From contig JADJCS010000014.1 of NCBI GenBank assembly GCA_016703105.1, positions 172,507 through 236,506 of the forward strand: a stretch of 64,000 nucleotides of DNA, given 5' to 3'. Shown in pieces: positions 34,895-43,229 of this stretch (positions within the stretch are counted from its first letter, which is position 1; every line of letters begins with the position of its first letter). The notes beneath the pieces are model-generated. The model saw only the letters and a list, made by a program, of their open reading frames with translations, made no database searches and was not told the DNA's origin. Source of the stretch: Flavobacteriales bacterium (GTDB lineage: Bacteria > Bacteroidota > Bacteroidia > Flavobacteriales_F > PHOS-HE28). Made by a program: the position numbers and the translations under genes.

Positions 34895-35947
34895 ATGAAG
34901 GCACCACGCGCTCATAGCCTTTTCCAAGCCTTGGTAGGGGAGGGTCCTTCCTTTCTGTACAGTGGGGCGTTCCATGATGGCCATACCGCCCGATTGATCG
35001 GGATGGGAGAGGCGTTGGCAGAGCACTTGGGGCTCTCTCGAGCGCACCGTACGAAGCTGGCCTTCATCATGGTCGAGGCCTACCAGAACATCGTCCGTCA
35101 TCGCGTTCGTGACATACAGCAGGGTGCGGCGGACAGGAGCATGTTCCTCTTGCGCGCATCCGCACGCTCCCAGCAGGTGGTCGCTTTCAATCCGTTGTTG
35201 GAACAGGACCTGCCGGAACTCACCAGCGCCCTATCACGCCTGAACGGCAAGGGCAAGGACGAACTGAAAGAGATGTTCCTGCAAGGTCTGCGCTCGAACA
35301 CCTCCTCGGCGAAAGGTGGGGCCGGGTTGGGCCTCATAGAGATGGCCCGCCGCAGCGGGCATCCCATTCGGCACCAACTCTACGCGCTCGCCAACGGTTC
35401 GCACCGCCTTGGATTGGAAGTGGACCTTGGCGAGATCCCGCAGAGCGAGGGTCCGCACCGTGAACTGCCTCTTCTGGACCTTGTTATGGCCGAGGATGTA
35501 CTCCTGGCCTACGCTGGCCAACCTTTTCCGGCCATGCTGGAAGCGATCATCACCCTGGTCCAAGAGGATCTGGACGATCGGCCGGAGAAAGCCGCGGCCC
35601 GTCGATCGGCACTTCTGGCCGCGACCCAACTCCTGGACGATCTGACGGGCTTTGGTCCCGCACCTGTGTTGTTGGCGCTTTCCCGGGACGGTGCAGGGTA
35701 CCGGCTCTTCATAGCGCGACCATTGCCGCCGGGACCTGCCTCCGACATGATGGAACAGGTCACCGCATTGAACGCCATGGATGCCCGCTCCAGGCAGGCC
35801 CGTTATCGCCACGATCTACGCACGCAAGAAGCGGATCGGAGCTTGGGATTGCTGGAACTCGCCTATCGGGCACATGGCCCGCTATCGGCGGAGGTGGTCC
35901 CCCGGTCAAGCGGGGACGTATTGTTCACGTTGGAGATCATCGTCTGA
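34895..35947 (+). CDS. SiaB-like (DUF6272) protein kinase, duplicated domain
   Basis: A 350-residue protein. Residues ~1-185 form an HATPase-like domain of the SiaB type (IMVEAYQNIVRHR as N-box; GGAGLGLIEMARRSG as G-box). Residues ~190-350 look like a second, degenerate copy (AAARRSALLAATQLLDDL, then SLGLLELAYRAHG). SiaB-type kinases phosphorylate small STAS-domain partners under control of a PP2C phosphatase and affect aggregation or biofilm in Pseudomonas. No SiaA/C homologue is in this window. The divergent arrangement with HD-PPK1 suggests common regulation. Confidence 0.7.
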   Translation: MKAPRAHSLFQALVGEGPSFLYSGAFHDGHTARLIGMGEALAEHLGLSRAHRTKLAFIMVEAYQNIVRHRVRDIQQGAADRSMFLLRASARSQQVVAFNPLLEQDLPELTSALSRLNGKGKDELKEMFLQGLRSNTSSAKGGAGLGLIEMARRSGHPIRHQLYALANGSHRLGLEVDLGEIPQSEGPHRELPLLDLVMAEDVLLAYAGQPFPAMLEAIITLVQEDLDDRPEKAAARRSALLAATQLLDDLTGFGPAPVLLALSRDGAGYRLFIARPLPPGPASDMMEQVTALNAMDARSRQARYRHDLRTQEADRSLGLLELAYRAHGPLSAEVVPRSSGDVLFTLEIIV

Positions 35948-35994
35948 GCGCGCTGCACAATTTCCGAGCGGCGAACGCAGTTGTTCAGAGGAAC

Positions 35995-36144
35995 ATGGAC
36001 CGTCTTCTTTTCCTGCTTTTTACCTGGGCCGACCGCTTCGAGGTATGGTTCGACCGCCGTTTCGGCTGGTTCTTCACCAATGGGATGAAAACGGATCGGA
36101 GGTCTCCGATCAAAGACGCACGCACACGTTCTTCGCCTCGCTGA
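35995..36144 (+). CDS. Small conserved-type hypothetical protein
   Basis: A 49-residue frame starting MDRLLFLLFTWADRFEVWFD and containing RRFGWFFTNGMKTD. From memory, very short Bacteroidota proteins ending in GWFFTNG are common and unannotated; the match suggests a real gene. It is aromatic and amphipathic, probably membrane-associated. Its last 35 bases overlap the 3' end of the convergent dehydrogenase gene, so the true product may end differently. Too short for codon statistics. Confidence 0.4.
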   Translation: MDRLLFLLFTWADRFEVWFDRRFGWFFTNGMKTDRRSPIKDARTRSSPR

Positions 36145-37552
36145 AGAAGCGCAGCGCTTCCCACCCTCCTTCGCGCCCCACCCCGCTTTGTTTCACGCCG
36201 CCGAAGGGGGTGCGGAGGTCCCGTAACATCCAGCAGTTCACCCACACGATGCCGCTCTGAACTGCGCGGGCCACCCGGTGCGCGCGTTGCAGGTCCTTTG
36301 TCCAGATCACGGCGGCGAGCCCGTAAGGCGTGCTGTTCGCCAAGGTCAGCGCCTCCTCTTCCGTATCGAAGGGTTGGAGGGTGACCACAGGTCCGAAGAT
36401 CTCTTCCTGGTTGGTTCGGCACGCTGGCCCCAAGCCTTCTATCACCGTCGGTCGCATGTACCATCCACCAGAGAGCGCGCCTTCGAGTTGCACCTGATCA
36501 CCGCCGCAGAGCACCCGCCCTCCCTCTTTCCGGGCGATCTCCACATGTCCCAGCACTTTTTCCAGATGCGCCTTGGAGACCAAGGCGCCCAGATCGCTAC
36601 CAGGGTCCTTGGGGTCGCCCACACGCAATGTGTTCGCACGCGCCACGAAAGCATCGCGGAAGCGATCGTACAGACCTCGTTGCACCAGGATCCGCGAACC
36701 GCACAGGCAGATCTGCCCCTGGTTCCTGAACGAGGACCGCACCGTAGTGGCGAGCATCGCTTCGAAGTCGCAATCATCGAACACGATCACCGGGTTCTTT
36801 CCGCCTAGTTCCAAACTGAGTTTCTTGAACAACGGTGCGGCTGTGCGCGCGATCTCGGCTCCGGTGCGTGTGCCCCCGGTGAAGGAGATCGCCGGAATGC
36901 CCGGATGCGCGCTCATGGCAGATCCCACCTTGGGCCCAAGACCATGAACGATGTTCAGCACCCCTGGCGGAAGACCCTCCTCCGCGCAGACCTGTGCGAG
37001 AAGATAGGCCGTCCATGGTGTCACCTCCGAAGGCTTGGCCACTACCGCGCAGCCTGCGGCAAGGGCCGGCGCCACTTTCCAGGTGAAAAGGTAGAGCGGC
37101 AGGTTCCATGGACTGATACACCCAGCTACCCCGACAGGTTGCCGATCGGTGTAGTTCACCGCCAGATCATCCGTTAGGTGGACCTCACTTTGTTGGTGCA
37201 GGATCGCGGTAGCGAAGAAACGGAGATTGGCCACCGCGCGCGGGATGTCCACCTCGTGGGCCAAATGGACCGGCTTCCCGTTGTCTTGTGATTCGGCTGC
37301 AGCGAAGCGGTCCAGATCGCGCTCCACACGGGCCGCGATGCGCAACATAGCCTGGCTGCGGCCCTCTCGTCCCAAGCCCTGCCAGCCACCGAGCGCACTG
37401 AGCGCTGCCGTCACCGCCAGGTCCACATCCCGTTCATCGCTGTCCGGTATCCGGGCGAACACCGCACCGGTAGCAGGCGTATGCACATCCAACCAGCCTT
37501 GGCCTTGCGCGGATAGGAATTCGCCCCCGATATAGTTGAGACCTTGTTCCAT
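36110..37552 (-). CDS. nbaE: 2-aminomuconic semialdehyde dehydrogenase (ALDH8A1-like)
   Basis: A 480-residue NAD-dependent aldehyde dehydrogenase. The general-base Glu (LELGGKNPVIV), the nucleophile Cys in NQGQICLCGSR and the EEIFGPV motif are intact. Segments such as SQDNGKPVHLAHEVDIPRAV, ISPWNLPLYLFTWK, KLSLELGGKNP, TVRSSFRNQGQICLC and GLVxTNCW-like GIVWVNCWMLRDL track the human ALDH8A1/bacterial 2-aminomuconate semialdehyde dehydrogenase group rather than generic ALDHs (from memory). It would oxidise the product of ACMS decarboxylase to 2-aminomuconate. Start 37552 is chosen because an ATG 36 bases upstream adds unrelated residues. Confidence 0.8.
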   Translation of the reverse strand: MEQGLNYIGGEFLSAQGQGWLDVHTPATGAVFARIPDSDERDVDLAVTAALSALGGWQGLGREGRSQAMLRIAARVERDLDRFAAAESQDNGKPVHLAHEVDIPRAVANLRFFATAILHQQSEVHLTDDLAVNYTDRQPVGVAGCISPWNLPLYLFTWKVAPALAAGCAVVAKPSEVTPWTAYLLAQVCAEEGLPPGVLNIVHGLGPKVGSAMSAHPGIPAISFTGGTRTGAEIARTAAPLFKKLSLELGGKNPVIVFDDCDFEAMLATTVRSSFRNQGQICLCGSRILVQRGLYDRFRDAFVARANTLRVGDPKDPGSDLGALVSKAHLEKVLGHVEIARKEGGRVLCGGDQVQLEGALSGGWYMRPTVIEGLGPACRTNQEEIFGPVVTLQPFDTEEEALTLANSTPYGLAAVIWTKDLQRAHRVARAVQSGIVWVNCWMLRDLRTPFGGVKQSGVGREGGWEALRFFSEAKNVCVRL

Positions 37553-37667
37553 GGGAGAGGACGGCCGAAAGGTAGCCTTGAGCGTCAACAGGCGCGGACC
37601 TTAAAGCCGAAAGGCCCTCACTGTGTGAGAGCCTTCCAGCCCCTTGTTGCGCTGTCATTGAACGAAC

Positions 37668-37904
37668 CTACTCGATGACCAGCCTCTTGAATTCGATGGG
37701 ACCACCACTCGTTCCCGCAGGTGCGAAGGAGGTGCTCTTGGGTTTCTTGGTGTACCGGAACGGCGTGGCCCGAAGTAGGTCGTCAGCAGCGGGTCCTACT
37801 CCGGTGCGGCGCTGGGTGCGGGTTGTCTCGGGTCCGGCGGGATGCGCGCTGGCGATGCCGGCCGGGAACAGAAGGGTACTGAGCAGAAGGATGCGGGTGA
37901 TCAT
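37668..37904 (-). CDS. Small secreted hypothetical protein
   Basis: A 78-residue protein with a good signal peptide (MITRILLLSTLLFPAGIASA, cleavage after ASA) and a short basic, Pro/Thr-rich mature part ending IEFKRLVIE. No family recognised. It is transcribed away from the histidine-kinase operon, whose regulatory region with three CGTTAA boxes lies between them, so it may be under the same control. Confidence 0.5.
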   Translation of the reverse strand: MITRILLLSTLLFPAGIASAHPAGPETTRTQRRTGVGPAADDLLRATPFRYTKKPKSTSFAPAGTSGGPIEFKRLVIE

Positions 37905-37955
37905 GGCGACAGTGGATCGGACGATGCGAACGTAGACCCCGCCCTGCGCGGCGAA

Positions 37956-37992
37956 CGTTAACGCACCGCCAACGGCCGTTAAAGAACGTTAA
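37956..37992 (+). promoter_or_regulatory. Three phased CGTTAA boxes (candidate operator)
   Basis: CGTTAA occurs at 37956-37961, 37977-37982 and 37987-37992, with 21- and 10-bp spacing, that is, on one face of the helix. They lie just upstream of the -7-like element of a two-component operon whose regulator is OmpR-type; OmpR-family proteins bind ~10-bp direct repeats. Two copies extend to GAACGTTAAC. Confidence 0.5.
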
Positions 37993-38019
37993 CCGGCCAA
38001 GCCCCCCCTGGGCCCGGGA

Positions 38020-38027
38020 TATTTTCG
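38020..38027 (+). promoter_or_regulatory. -7-like element (TATTTTCG) of the kinase operon
   Basis: TATTTTCG, two mismatch-tolerant positions from TAnnTTTG, four bases before the GTG start at 38032 and 27 bases after the last CGTTAA box. Confidence 0.4.
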
Positions 38028-38031
38028 TCGC

Positions 38032-39447
38032 GTGAACGAGCGGTCCATCATGGGCCTGAGCGTGGCGATCACCCTCGCGCTCGTGGGCCTGGTCATCATC
38101 CAGGTGCGGTGGATCAATGATACCATGCTGTTGAAGGACGTGCAGTTCGCGCAGAGCGTGGACAATGCCTTACTCGCGGTGAGCGATCGCATGGAGCGGC
38201 TCGATGCCATCGTCCACTTGCGAGGTCATGAAAGTGGGAAGGAACTATTGGCCCGGATCGACCATGCGGCGGCGGACACGTTGCCCACCGGACCTGCCTC
38301 TGCGACGGAGGACGACCTGATCGCGGAGATGTTGCGCGGCATCTTGGCCGCTGGCGCGGCACAGTCCGTGGTGGAACGGATCGATCCGCGGTTGCTGGAT
38401 TCGCTCATCACGGAGGAGATGCGTGTCCGGGGTATCGAGCAAGCCCACCTTCACGGGGTGTTCGATGCGGACGGTCGGGCCTGGCTCCTTTCCCAGAACG
38501 AAGCGCTCGACACGGCTGGCCTGTTCGCCTCACCACATCGCGTGCGTCTCTTCCGCAATGATCCGGACGCCTCCGCCACGCATTTGCATGTGCTGGTGCC
38601 CGGCCAACAGCGTCATGTGTGGCGCAGCATGCGCCCGCTGCTGGCCATGTCCGCGGCCTTTTTACTGGTGATCGTGCTCGCCTTTGTGATCACCATGCGG
38701 ACCATCCATCGCCAGAAACGCATCAGCGATATCAAGAACGACCTGGTGAACAACCTCACCCATGAACTGAAGACCCCGATCAGCACGATCGCCCTGGCCT
38801 GCGAGGCGTTGTCCGATCCGGGTATGCCACGCACGGAACAACAGACCAAGACCTTCGTGAACATGATCCGCGATGAGAACAAGCGTCTAGGCGTGCTCGT
38901 GGAGAACGTGCTGCAGAGCGCGGTGCTGGACAGCGGGCAGATGCGCATCAAACCGGTGGACCTTGATCTGCATGCCGTACTACAGGACGTGGTGCGGAGC
39001 ATTGAGATACAAGCGTCCCGGCGCAATGGCCGTATCGACCTGGACCTGCGCGCGGACCTCTACCATGTGCAGGGCGATCGCATCCACCTGACCAACGTGC
39101 TGCACAACCTGCTGGACAACGCCATCAAATATTCCGCCCAGGAACCTCGCATCATGGTTTCCACTCGGAGCGATGCCTCCGGTCTGTCCGTTTCCGTGCG
39201 CGACAATGGGATCGGGATCCCACGTACCGAACAACGCAGGATCTTCGACAAGCTCTATCGCGTGCCCACCGGCAACATCCATAACGTGAAAGGCTTCGGG
39301 CTCGGGCTGAGCTATGTGCGCGCCGTGGTGGAACGCCATCATGGACGCATAGCTGTGGAAAGCACCCCGGGGAACGGCAGCACGTTCACCATCACACTCC
39401 CCTTCGAACATGGACACACACTTCAAGCTCCTACTGGTCGAGGATGA
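38032..39447 (+). CDS. RprX-like sensor histidine kinase
   Basis: A 471-residue kinase starting at GTG. Two membrane segments (residues ~8-24 and ~205-225) enclose a periplasmic domain of ~180 residues. The dimerisation domain has the H-box NLTHELKTPIS; the ATPase domain has LLDNAIKYS (N), DNGIGIP (G1), FDKLYRVPTGN (F) and GFGLGLSYVRAV (G2), all intact. The next gene is an OmpR-type regulator overlapping by 38 bp. The layout matches Bacteroidota RprX/RprY pairs. The phased CGTTAA boxes upstream suggest autoregulation. The signal is unknown. Confidence 0.88.
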   Translation: MNERSIMGLSVAITLALVGLVIIQVRWINDTMLLKDVQFAQSVDNALLAVSDRMERLDAIVHLRGHESGKELLARIDHAAADTLPTGPASATEDDLIAEMLRGILAAGAAQSVVERIDPRLLDSLITEEMRVRGIEQAHLHGVFDADGRAWLLSQNEALDTAGLFASPHRVRLFRNDPDASATHLHVLVPGQQRHVWRSMRPLLAMSAAFLLVIVLAFVITMRTIHRQKRISDIKNDLVNNLTHELKTPISTIALACEALSDPGMPRTEQQTKTFVNMIRDENKRLGVLVENVLQSAVLDSGQMRIKPVDLDLHAVLQDVVRSIEIQASRRNGRIDLDLRADLYHVQGDRIHLTNVLHNLLDNAIKYSAQEPRIMVSTRSDASGLSVSVRDNGIGIPRTEQRRIFDKLYRVPTGNIHNVKGFGLGLSYVRAVVERHHGRIAVESTPGNGSTFTITLPFEHGHTLQAPTGRG

Positions 39448-40114
39448 CCCCAACCTGGGCACCCTGCTCGCGGAGTACCTGCGCGTGAAGGGCTTCGACG
39501 TGGAGCTTCGCAACGATGGTGCGGAAGGGCTCAAGGCCTATGCTCAAGGCCGCTTCGATCTGCTTTTGCTGGACGTAATGATGCCGGTGAAGGACGGCTT
39601 TACCCTCGCCCGAGAGATCCGCCTGAAGGATGAGCAGGTGCCGATCATCTTCCTCACCGCGAAAAGCATGAAGCAGGACACCATCCAGGGTTTCCAAAGC
39701 GGGGCGGACGACTACCTCACCAAGCCCTTCAGTATGGAGGAACTGGTGTTGCGCGTGCAAGCCGTGCTCAAGCGTGCCAAAGGCCCCATGGGGGCGAAGG
39801 ACCAACCGCAGCACTACGTCCTGGGCACCTACGCGTTCGACCTGCGGAAACAATTGCTCATCCGTGAGGGGGTGGAGAAAAAGCTCACCACCAAAGAGTC
39901 GGAACTACTGCGGTTGCTATGCCTTCATCGCAACGGCTTGTTGGAGCGACGCCTCGCGTTGCGGGAAATATGGGGCGACGACAATTACTTCAACGGGCGC
40001 AGTATGGACGTGTACATCGCCAAGCTGCGCAAATATTTGAAGGACGACCCGGAAGTGGAGATCATCAACATTCACGGACAAGGGTTCCGCCTAGCGGCGC
40101 GCGAACCCGCGTGA
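39410..40114 (+). CDS. RprY-like OmpR/PhoB family response regulator
   Basis: A 234-residue regulator. The receiver domain has EDD, phospho-acceptor Asp in LLLDVMMPVKDG, Thr in FLTAKS and Lys in YLTKPFSMEEL. The winged-helix domain has LTTKESELLRLLC, REIWGDDNYFNGRSMDVYI and IINIHGQGFRL. It overlaps the 3' end of the sensor kinase gene by 38 bp, so the two are coupled. It is convergent, with three bases between, with the SDR gene. A candidate binding site is the CGTTAA cluster upstream of the operon. Confidence 0.92.
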   Translation: MDTHFKLLLVEDDPNLGTLLAEYLRVKGFDVELRNDGAEGLKAYAQGRFDLLLLDVMMPVKDGFTLAREIRLKDEQVPIIFLTAKSMKQDTIQGFQSGADDYLTKPFSMEELVLRVQAVLKRAKGPMGAKDQPQHYVLGTYAFDLRKQLLIREGVEKKLTTKESELLRLLCLHRNGLLERRLALREIWGDDNYFNGRSMDVYIAKLRKYLKDDPEVEIINIHGQGFRLAAREPA

Positions 40115-40117
40115 GAC

Positions 40118-40912
40118 CTACAAGCAACCGGTGCGCCCACCGTCGACCGGCAGGTTGATGCCGTTGATGTAGGCGCCATGCGGCCCGGCGAGGAACGCTA
40201 TGGCGTGCGCTACCTCTTCGGGTGCGGCGAAGCGCCGCAACGGGATCTCATCCATCATCTGCTGGGCCACATCGGCCTCCGTCGCTCCCGTGGCCGCGGC
40301 CTTGTTGCGGATGATGGCCGCGAGCCGCTCCGTGCTAGTAGCCCCGGGCAGCACGTTGTTCACCGTGATGTTGAAGGGCCCCAGCTCGTTCGCCAGCGTC
40401 TTGCTCCATTGCGCCACCGCCCCACGGATGGTGTTGCTCACGCCCAGGTTCGGCAGCGGTTGCTTCACGCTGGTGCTGATCACATTGATGATGCGCCCGT
40501 GGCGCACCGCTTTCATGCCCGGCGCCACCGCGAGCACGAGGGCCTGGAAGGCCAGCATATGGAGGCGGAACGCGTGTTCAAAGGCGCCCAGCTCGGCTTG
40601 GTGCGCAGGGCCTGGTGGGGGGCCACCAGCGTTGTTCACCAGGATGCTGAACGGGCCGTGAGCGCGCAGATGATCCGAGACCACCTGACCGAGAGCCGTC
40701 GTGTCGGCGAGATCCACCGCTATGATCGCATGGCCGCGCCCGGGCAGTGAAGCGAGGACTTGCGCGAGAGCCTTCTCCGTCCGGGCCAGCAAGGTGACCG
40801 CCGCACCCTGCTGCGCCAGAGCCTGTGCTGTGGCCCGGCCAATGCCTTGGCTGGCGCCACATACCAAGGCGCGCTCCCCGGAAAGCGGGAGGGTGGTCGG
40901 GTCCTGAGGCAT
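40118..40912 (-). CDS. Atypical short-chain dehydrogenase/reductase lacking the Tyr-x3-Lys motif
   Basis: A 264-residue Rossmann-fold protein with a slightly altered cofactor motif (CGASQGIGRA), NNAGGPPPG and the C-terminal PLRRFAAPEEVAHAIAFLAG of classical SDRs. Where the catalytic Tyr-x-x-x-Lys should be it reads Ser-Asn-Thr-Ile-Arg (LGVSNTIRGAV), while the Ser of ISTSVKQP is kept. Such 'SDR-like' ketoacyl-reductase relatives with an imperfect tetrad are known as a subgroup, and members occur near kynurenine genes (memory, unverified). Activity may be altered. Start 40912 fits the family; a longer frame to 41167 is probably not translated. Confidence 0.75.
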   Translation of the reverse strand: MPQDPTTLPLSGERALVCGASQGIGRATAQALAQQGAAVTLLARTEKALAQVLASLPGRGHAIIAVDLADTTALGQVVSDHLRAHGPFSILVNNAGGPPPGPAHQAELGAFEHAFRLHMLAFQALVLAVAPGMKAVRHGRIINVISTSVKQPLPNLGVSNTIRGAVAQWSKTLANELGPFNITVNNVLPGATSTERLAAIIRNKAAATGATEADVAQQMMDEIPLRRFAAPEEVAHAIAFLAGPHGAYINGINLPVDGGRTGCL

Positions 40913-41062
40913 GGGTGGGAACGTCGGTGGCCAAAGGTATCCGGTCGTCCTGTCCAAGATGACAGCAGGCCGTTGATAACCATTCATCGAGATCCTCCGC
41001 TGAAGTAACATACAGCGACCATCTTTGTGGATCCCAACAAGCAACCACCTGAACTTCACGAT

Positions 41063-43197
41063 ATGATCCTTCGTTCCGCTCCCGCGCGTGTCGCGCTCCT
41101 GGCCGTTACCATTTGGACCCTTGCTGCCTCCGTTGCTTCGGCACAGGGCGTGGATTCTTGCTCGCAAGTTGTGCCCGATGTGCTGCAGATCGGCACTCCC
41201 CTGACTTGGATAGGAGACAACAGCAACGCCACAGGTGGTGGCGATGCGGCGCCAGGTACGGCACTCGACGGCTACGACAATATCTGGTACGCGTTCACCA
41301 CCGATACCTGCACGGATATCATTATCGACTACTGCGGATCACCCACGGTGTTCGAGTATTGGAACGTCCTTGTGGTTACTTGTCCGGCAACGAACCAGCT
41401 AGTGGTTACCCACGACCACGCAATAACGCCACTTGTGGTGATGGGAACGCGACGATGCGGTTCAACAACGTGGCCGCCGGCACGTACTACTACCCGGTCT
41501 ACATGGATCCGGGCACGGCTTTCGGTCCTTTCGTGATCAATGTGAACGCCGTGGCCTGTGGTGGATGACTGCTGCCGCCGCCGAATGATGATTGCAGCCA
41601 GGAGTCCCGGAACTACTGGTCGCAGGGGACACGCTGACCTTCACTGGCGACAACACGAACGCCACGCAAGCGAACGACTTCCTGCCGGGCGTTTCGCCGG
41701 CCGGTCCGGTTGTTTGGCACGCGATAACCACAGGGGGGGGGGGGTGTCCCGAAGTGCTGCGGGAACATCACGGCTCGCCCAATACGAGCCAAAGCCCACC
41801 GACTGTGGGGCAATGCCTTCGCGTTTTTGACCGTGAATTGTCCGTGGGATTCCGTGCGGGTGGGACAATGCCTTCGGCTTCCTCAGCCTGGATTGTCCTG
41901 GCGATTCGCTCCTCTTCTTCAGCACCTTCAACGACAACGATTGCGGCGACGGTAACCTGACCTATATCTGTACAGGTGCCTGGGGAACCTACTACATCCC
42001 CTGGGTCCTGACGGCAACAACGCGGTGGGACCCTATACCATAACCGGTGAGGCGACCAGGCTAGCGGCCCCACCTTTCAGGACCTTTGCAGCCAGACCAT
42101 CGCGCAGACCTTGGCGGTCGGCGATACGCTCGTTCTTGCCGGTGACAACAGCAATGCCACGCCAACCGGCGATTTCGTTCAGACCTCTCCGTTCGCTGGC
42201 GCTCCTGTGGTTTGGCACCAGATCAGCCTACCGACATGTGCGGATGTGACCGTGCGCTATTGCGGACTGAACCCGACCTGGACCAACGCCTTCGGTTTCA
42301 TGGCCACAAGTTGTCCGGCGGACTCGCTGGTATTCTTCAGCACCTTCGATACCACCTCCTGCGGTGATGGTAATCTCACTTATTCCTTCGATGAATTGGC
42401 CGCTGGTGACTACTACGTGCCGGTCGTGCTCGATCCTGGCAACAATGCGGTAGGTCCGTACGCTATTGAGGTGATCGCAGCAGCTTGCCCGGGCAGTAAT
42501 GCGCCGGTGAACGACCTCTGCGGAGATGTGGTCGTAAACGACCTGGCCCCTGGCGATACATTGACCCTTGTAGGCGACAATACCGGCGCTACGGCCGTTG
42601 GCGATTGGGTCCCGAACTCTCCCTTCGCCCTCGCACCCGTGGTCTGGCACGCCTTCAACACGGACACTTGCACGGAGGTGACCATTTCCTATTGCGGCCT
42701 CAACCCGGCATGGACCAATTCGTTCGGCTTCCTGGTCACCAGTTGCCCCGGGGATTCACTGGTCTATTTCAGCACCTTCAACGATACGATCTGCGGTGAC
42801 CAGAACGTGAGCTACTTCTTCTACCAGCTTGGAAGCGGGCACCTACTATGTGCCTGTGGTGCTCGATCCTGGCAACAATGCGGTGGGACCCTATTCGATC
42901 GAGGTGAGCGCGGTGAACTGCCTTGGCACCGGGCTGGCGGCGAACGGGCGTCCGAGCTTCTCGGTGTTCCCCAACCCTAGCAATGGCGACATGACCGTGC
43001 GGAATGATGGCGCGTTCGTAGTGCAATGGATCGAAGTGCTGGATGTTTCCGGTCGCTCGATGCACCGCGAGCGTGTGAACCTCGCACCTGGCCAGCGCCT
43101 CGATCTCCACTTGCAAGGCCGCGCTGAGCAAGGCATGTACACGTTGCGTGCGATGGGTGCGGAAGGCAGGGCCGAGCAGCATTTCGTCGTCCGCTGA
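41063..43197 (+). pseudogene. T9SS-secreted repeat protein, multiply frameshifted
   Basis: A signal peptide (MILRSAPARVALLAVTIWTL...ASAQ) and ~125-residue modules (DDTWTLIGDNSNATGG-like start, W-F/H-AFTT, YCG, FGFL-TSCP, CGDGN, AGTYYVPVVLDPGNNAVGPY) can be followed from 41063 to a T9SS domain ending at 43197 (FSVFPNPSNGDMTVRN, LDVSGRSMHRER), but only by changing frame several times, near 41425, 41570, 41740-42060 and 42830. Between 41400 and 42100 even the module order looks scrambled and a 12-G run occurs. The longest intact piece is 42111-42980. It is the first of three related T9SS genes in tandem. Confidence 0.65.
41735..41746 (+). repeat. Poly-G tract of 12
   Basis: Twelve consecutive G's within a coding module of the frameshifted T9SS protein, following ACCACA. 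It could be a slippage-prone phase-variation tract or an assembly artefact. Confidence 0.8.
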
Positions 43198-43229
43198 TCG
43201 TCCTATGAACCACTGATCACCTACCTGTC

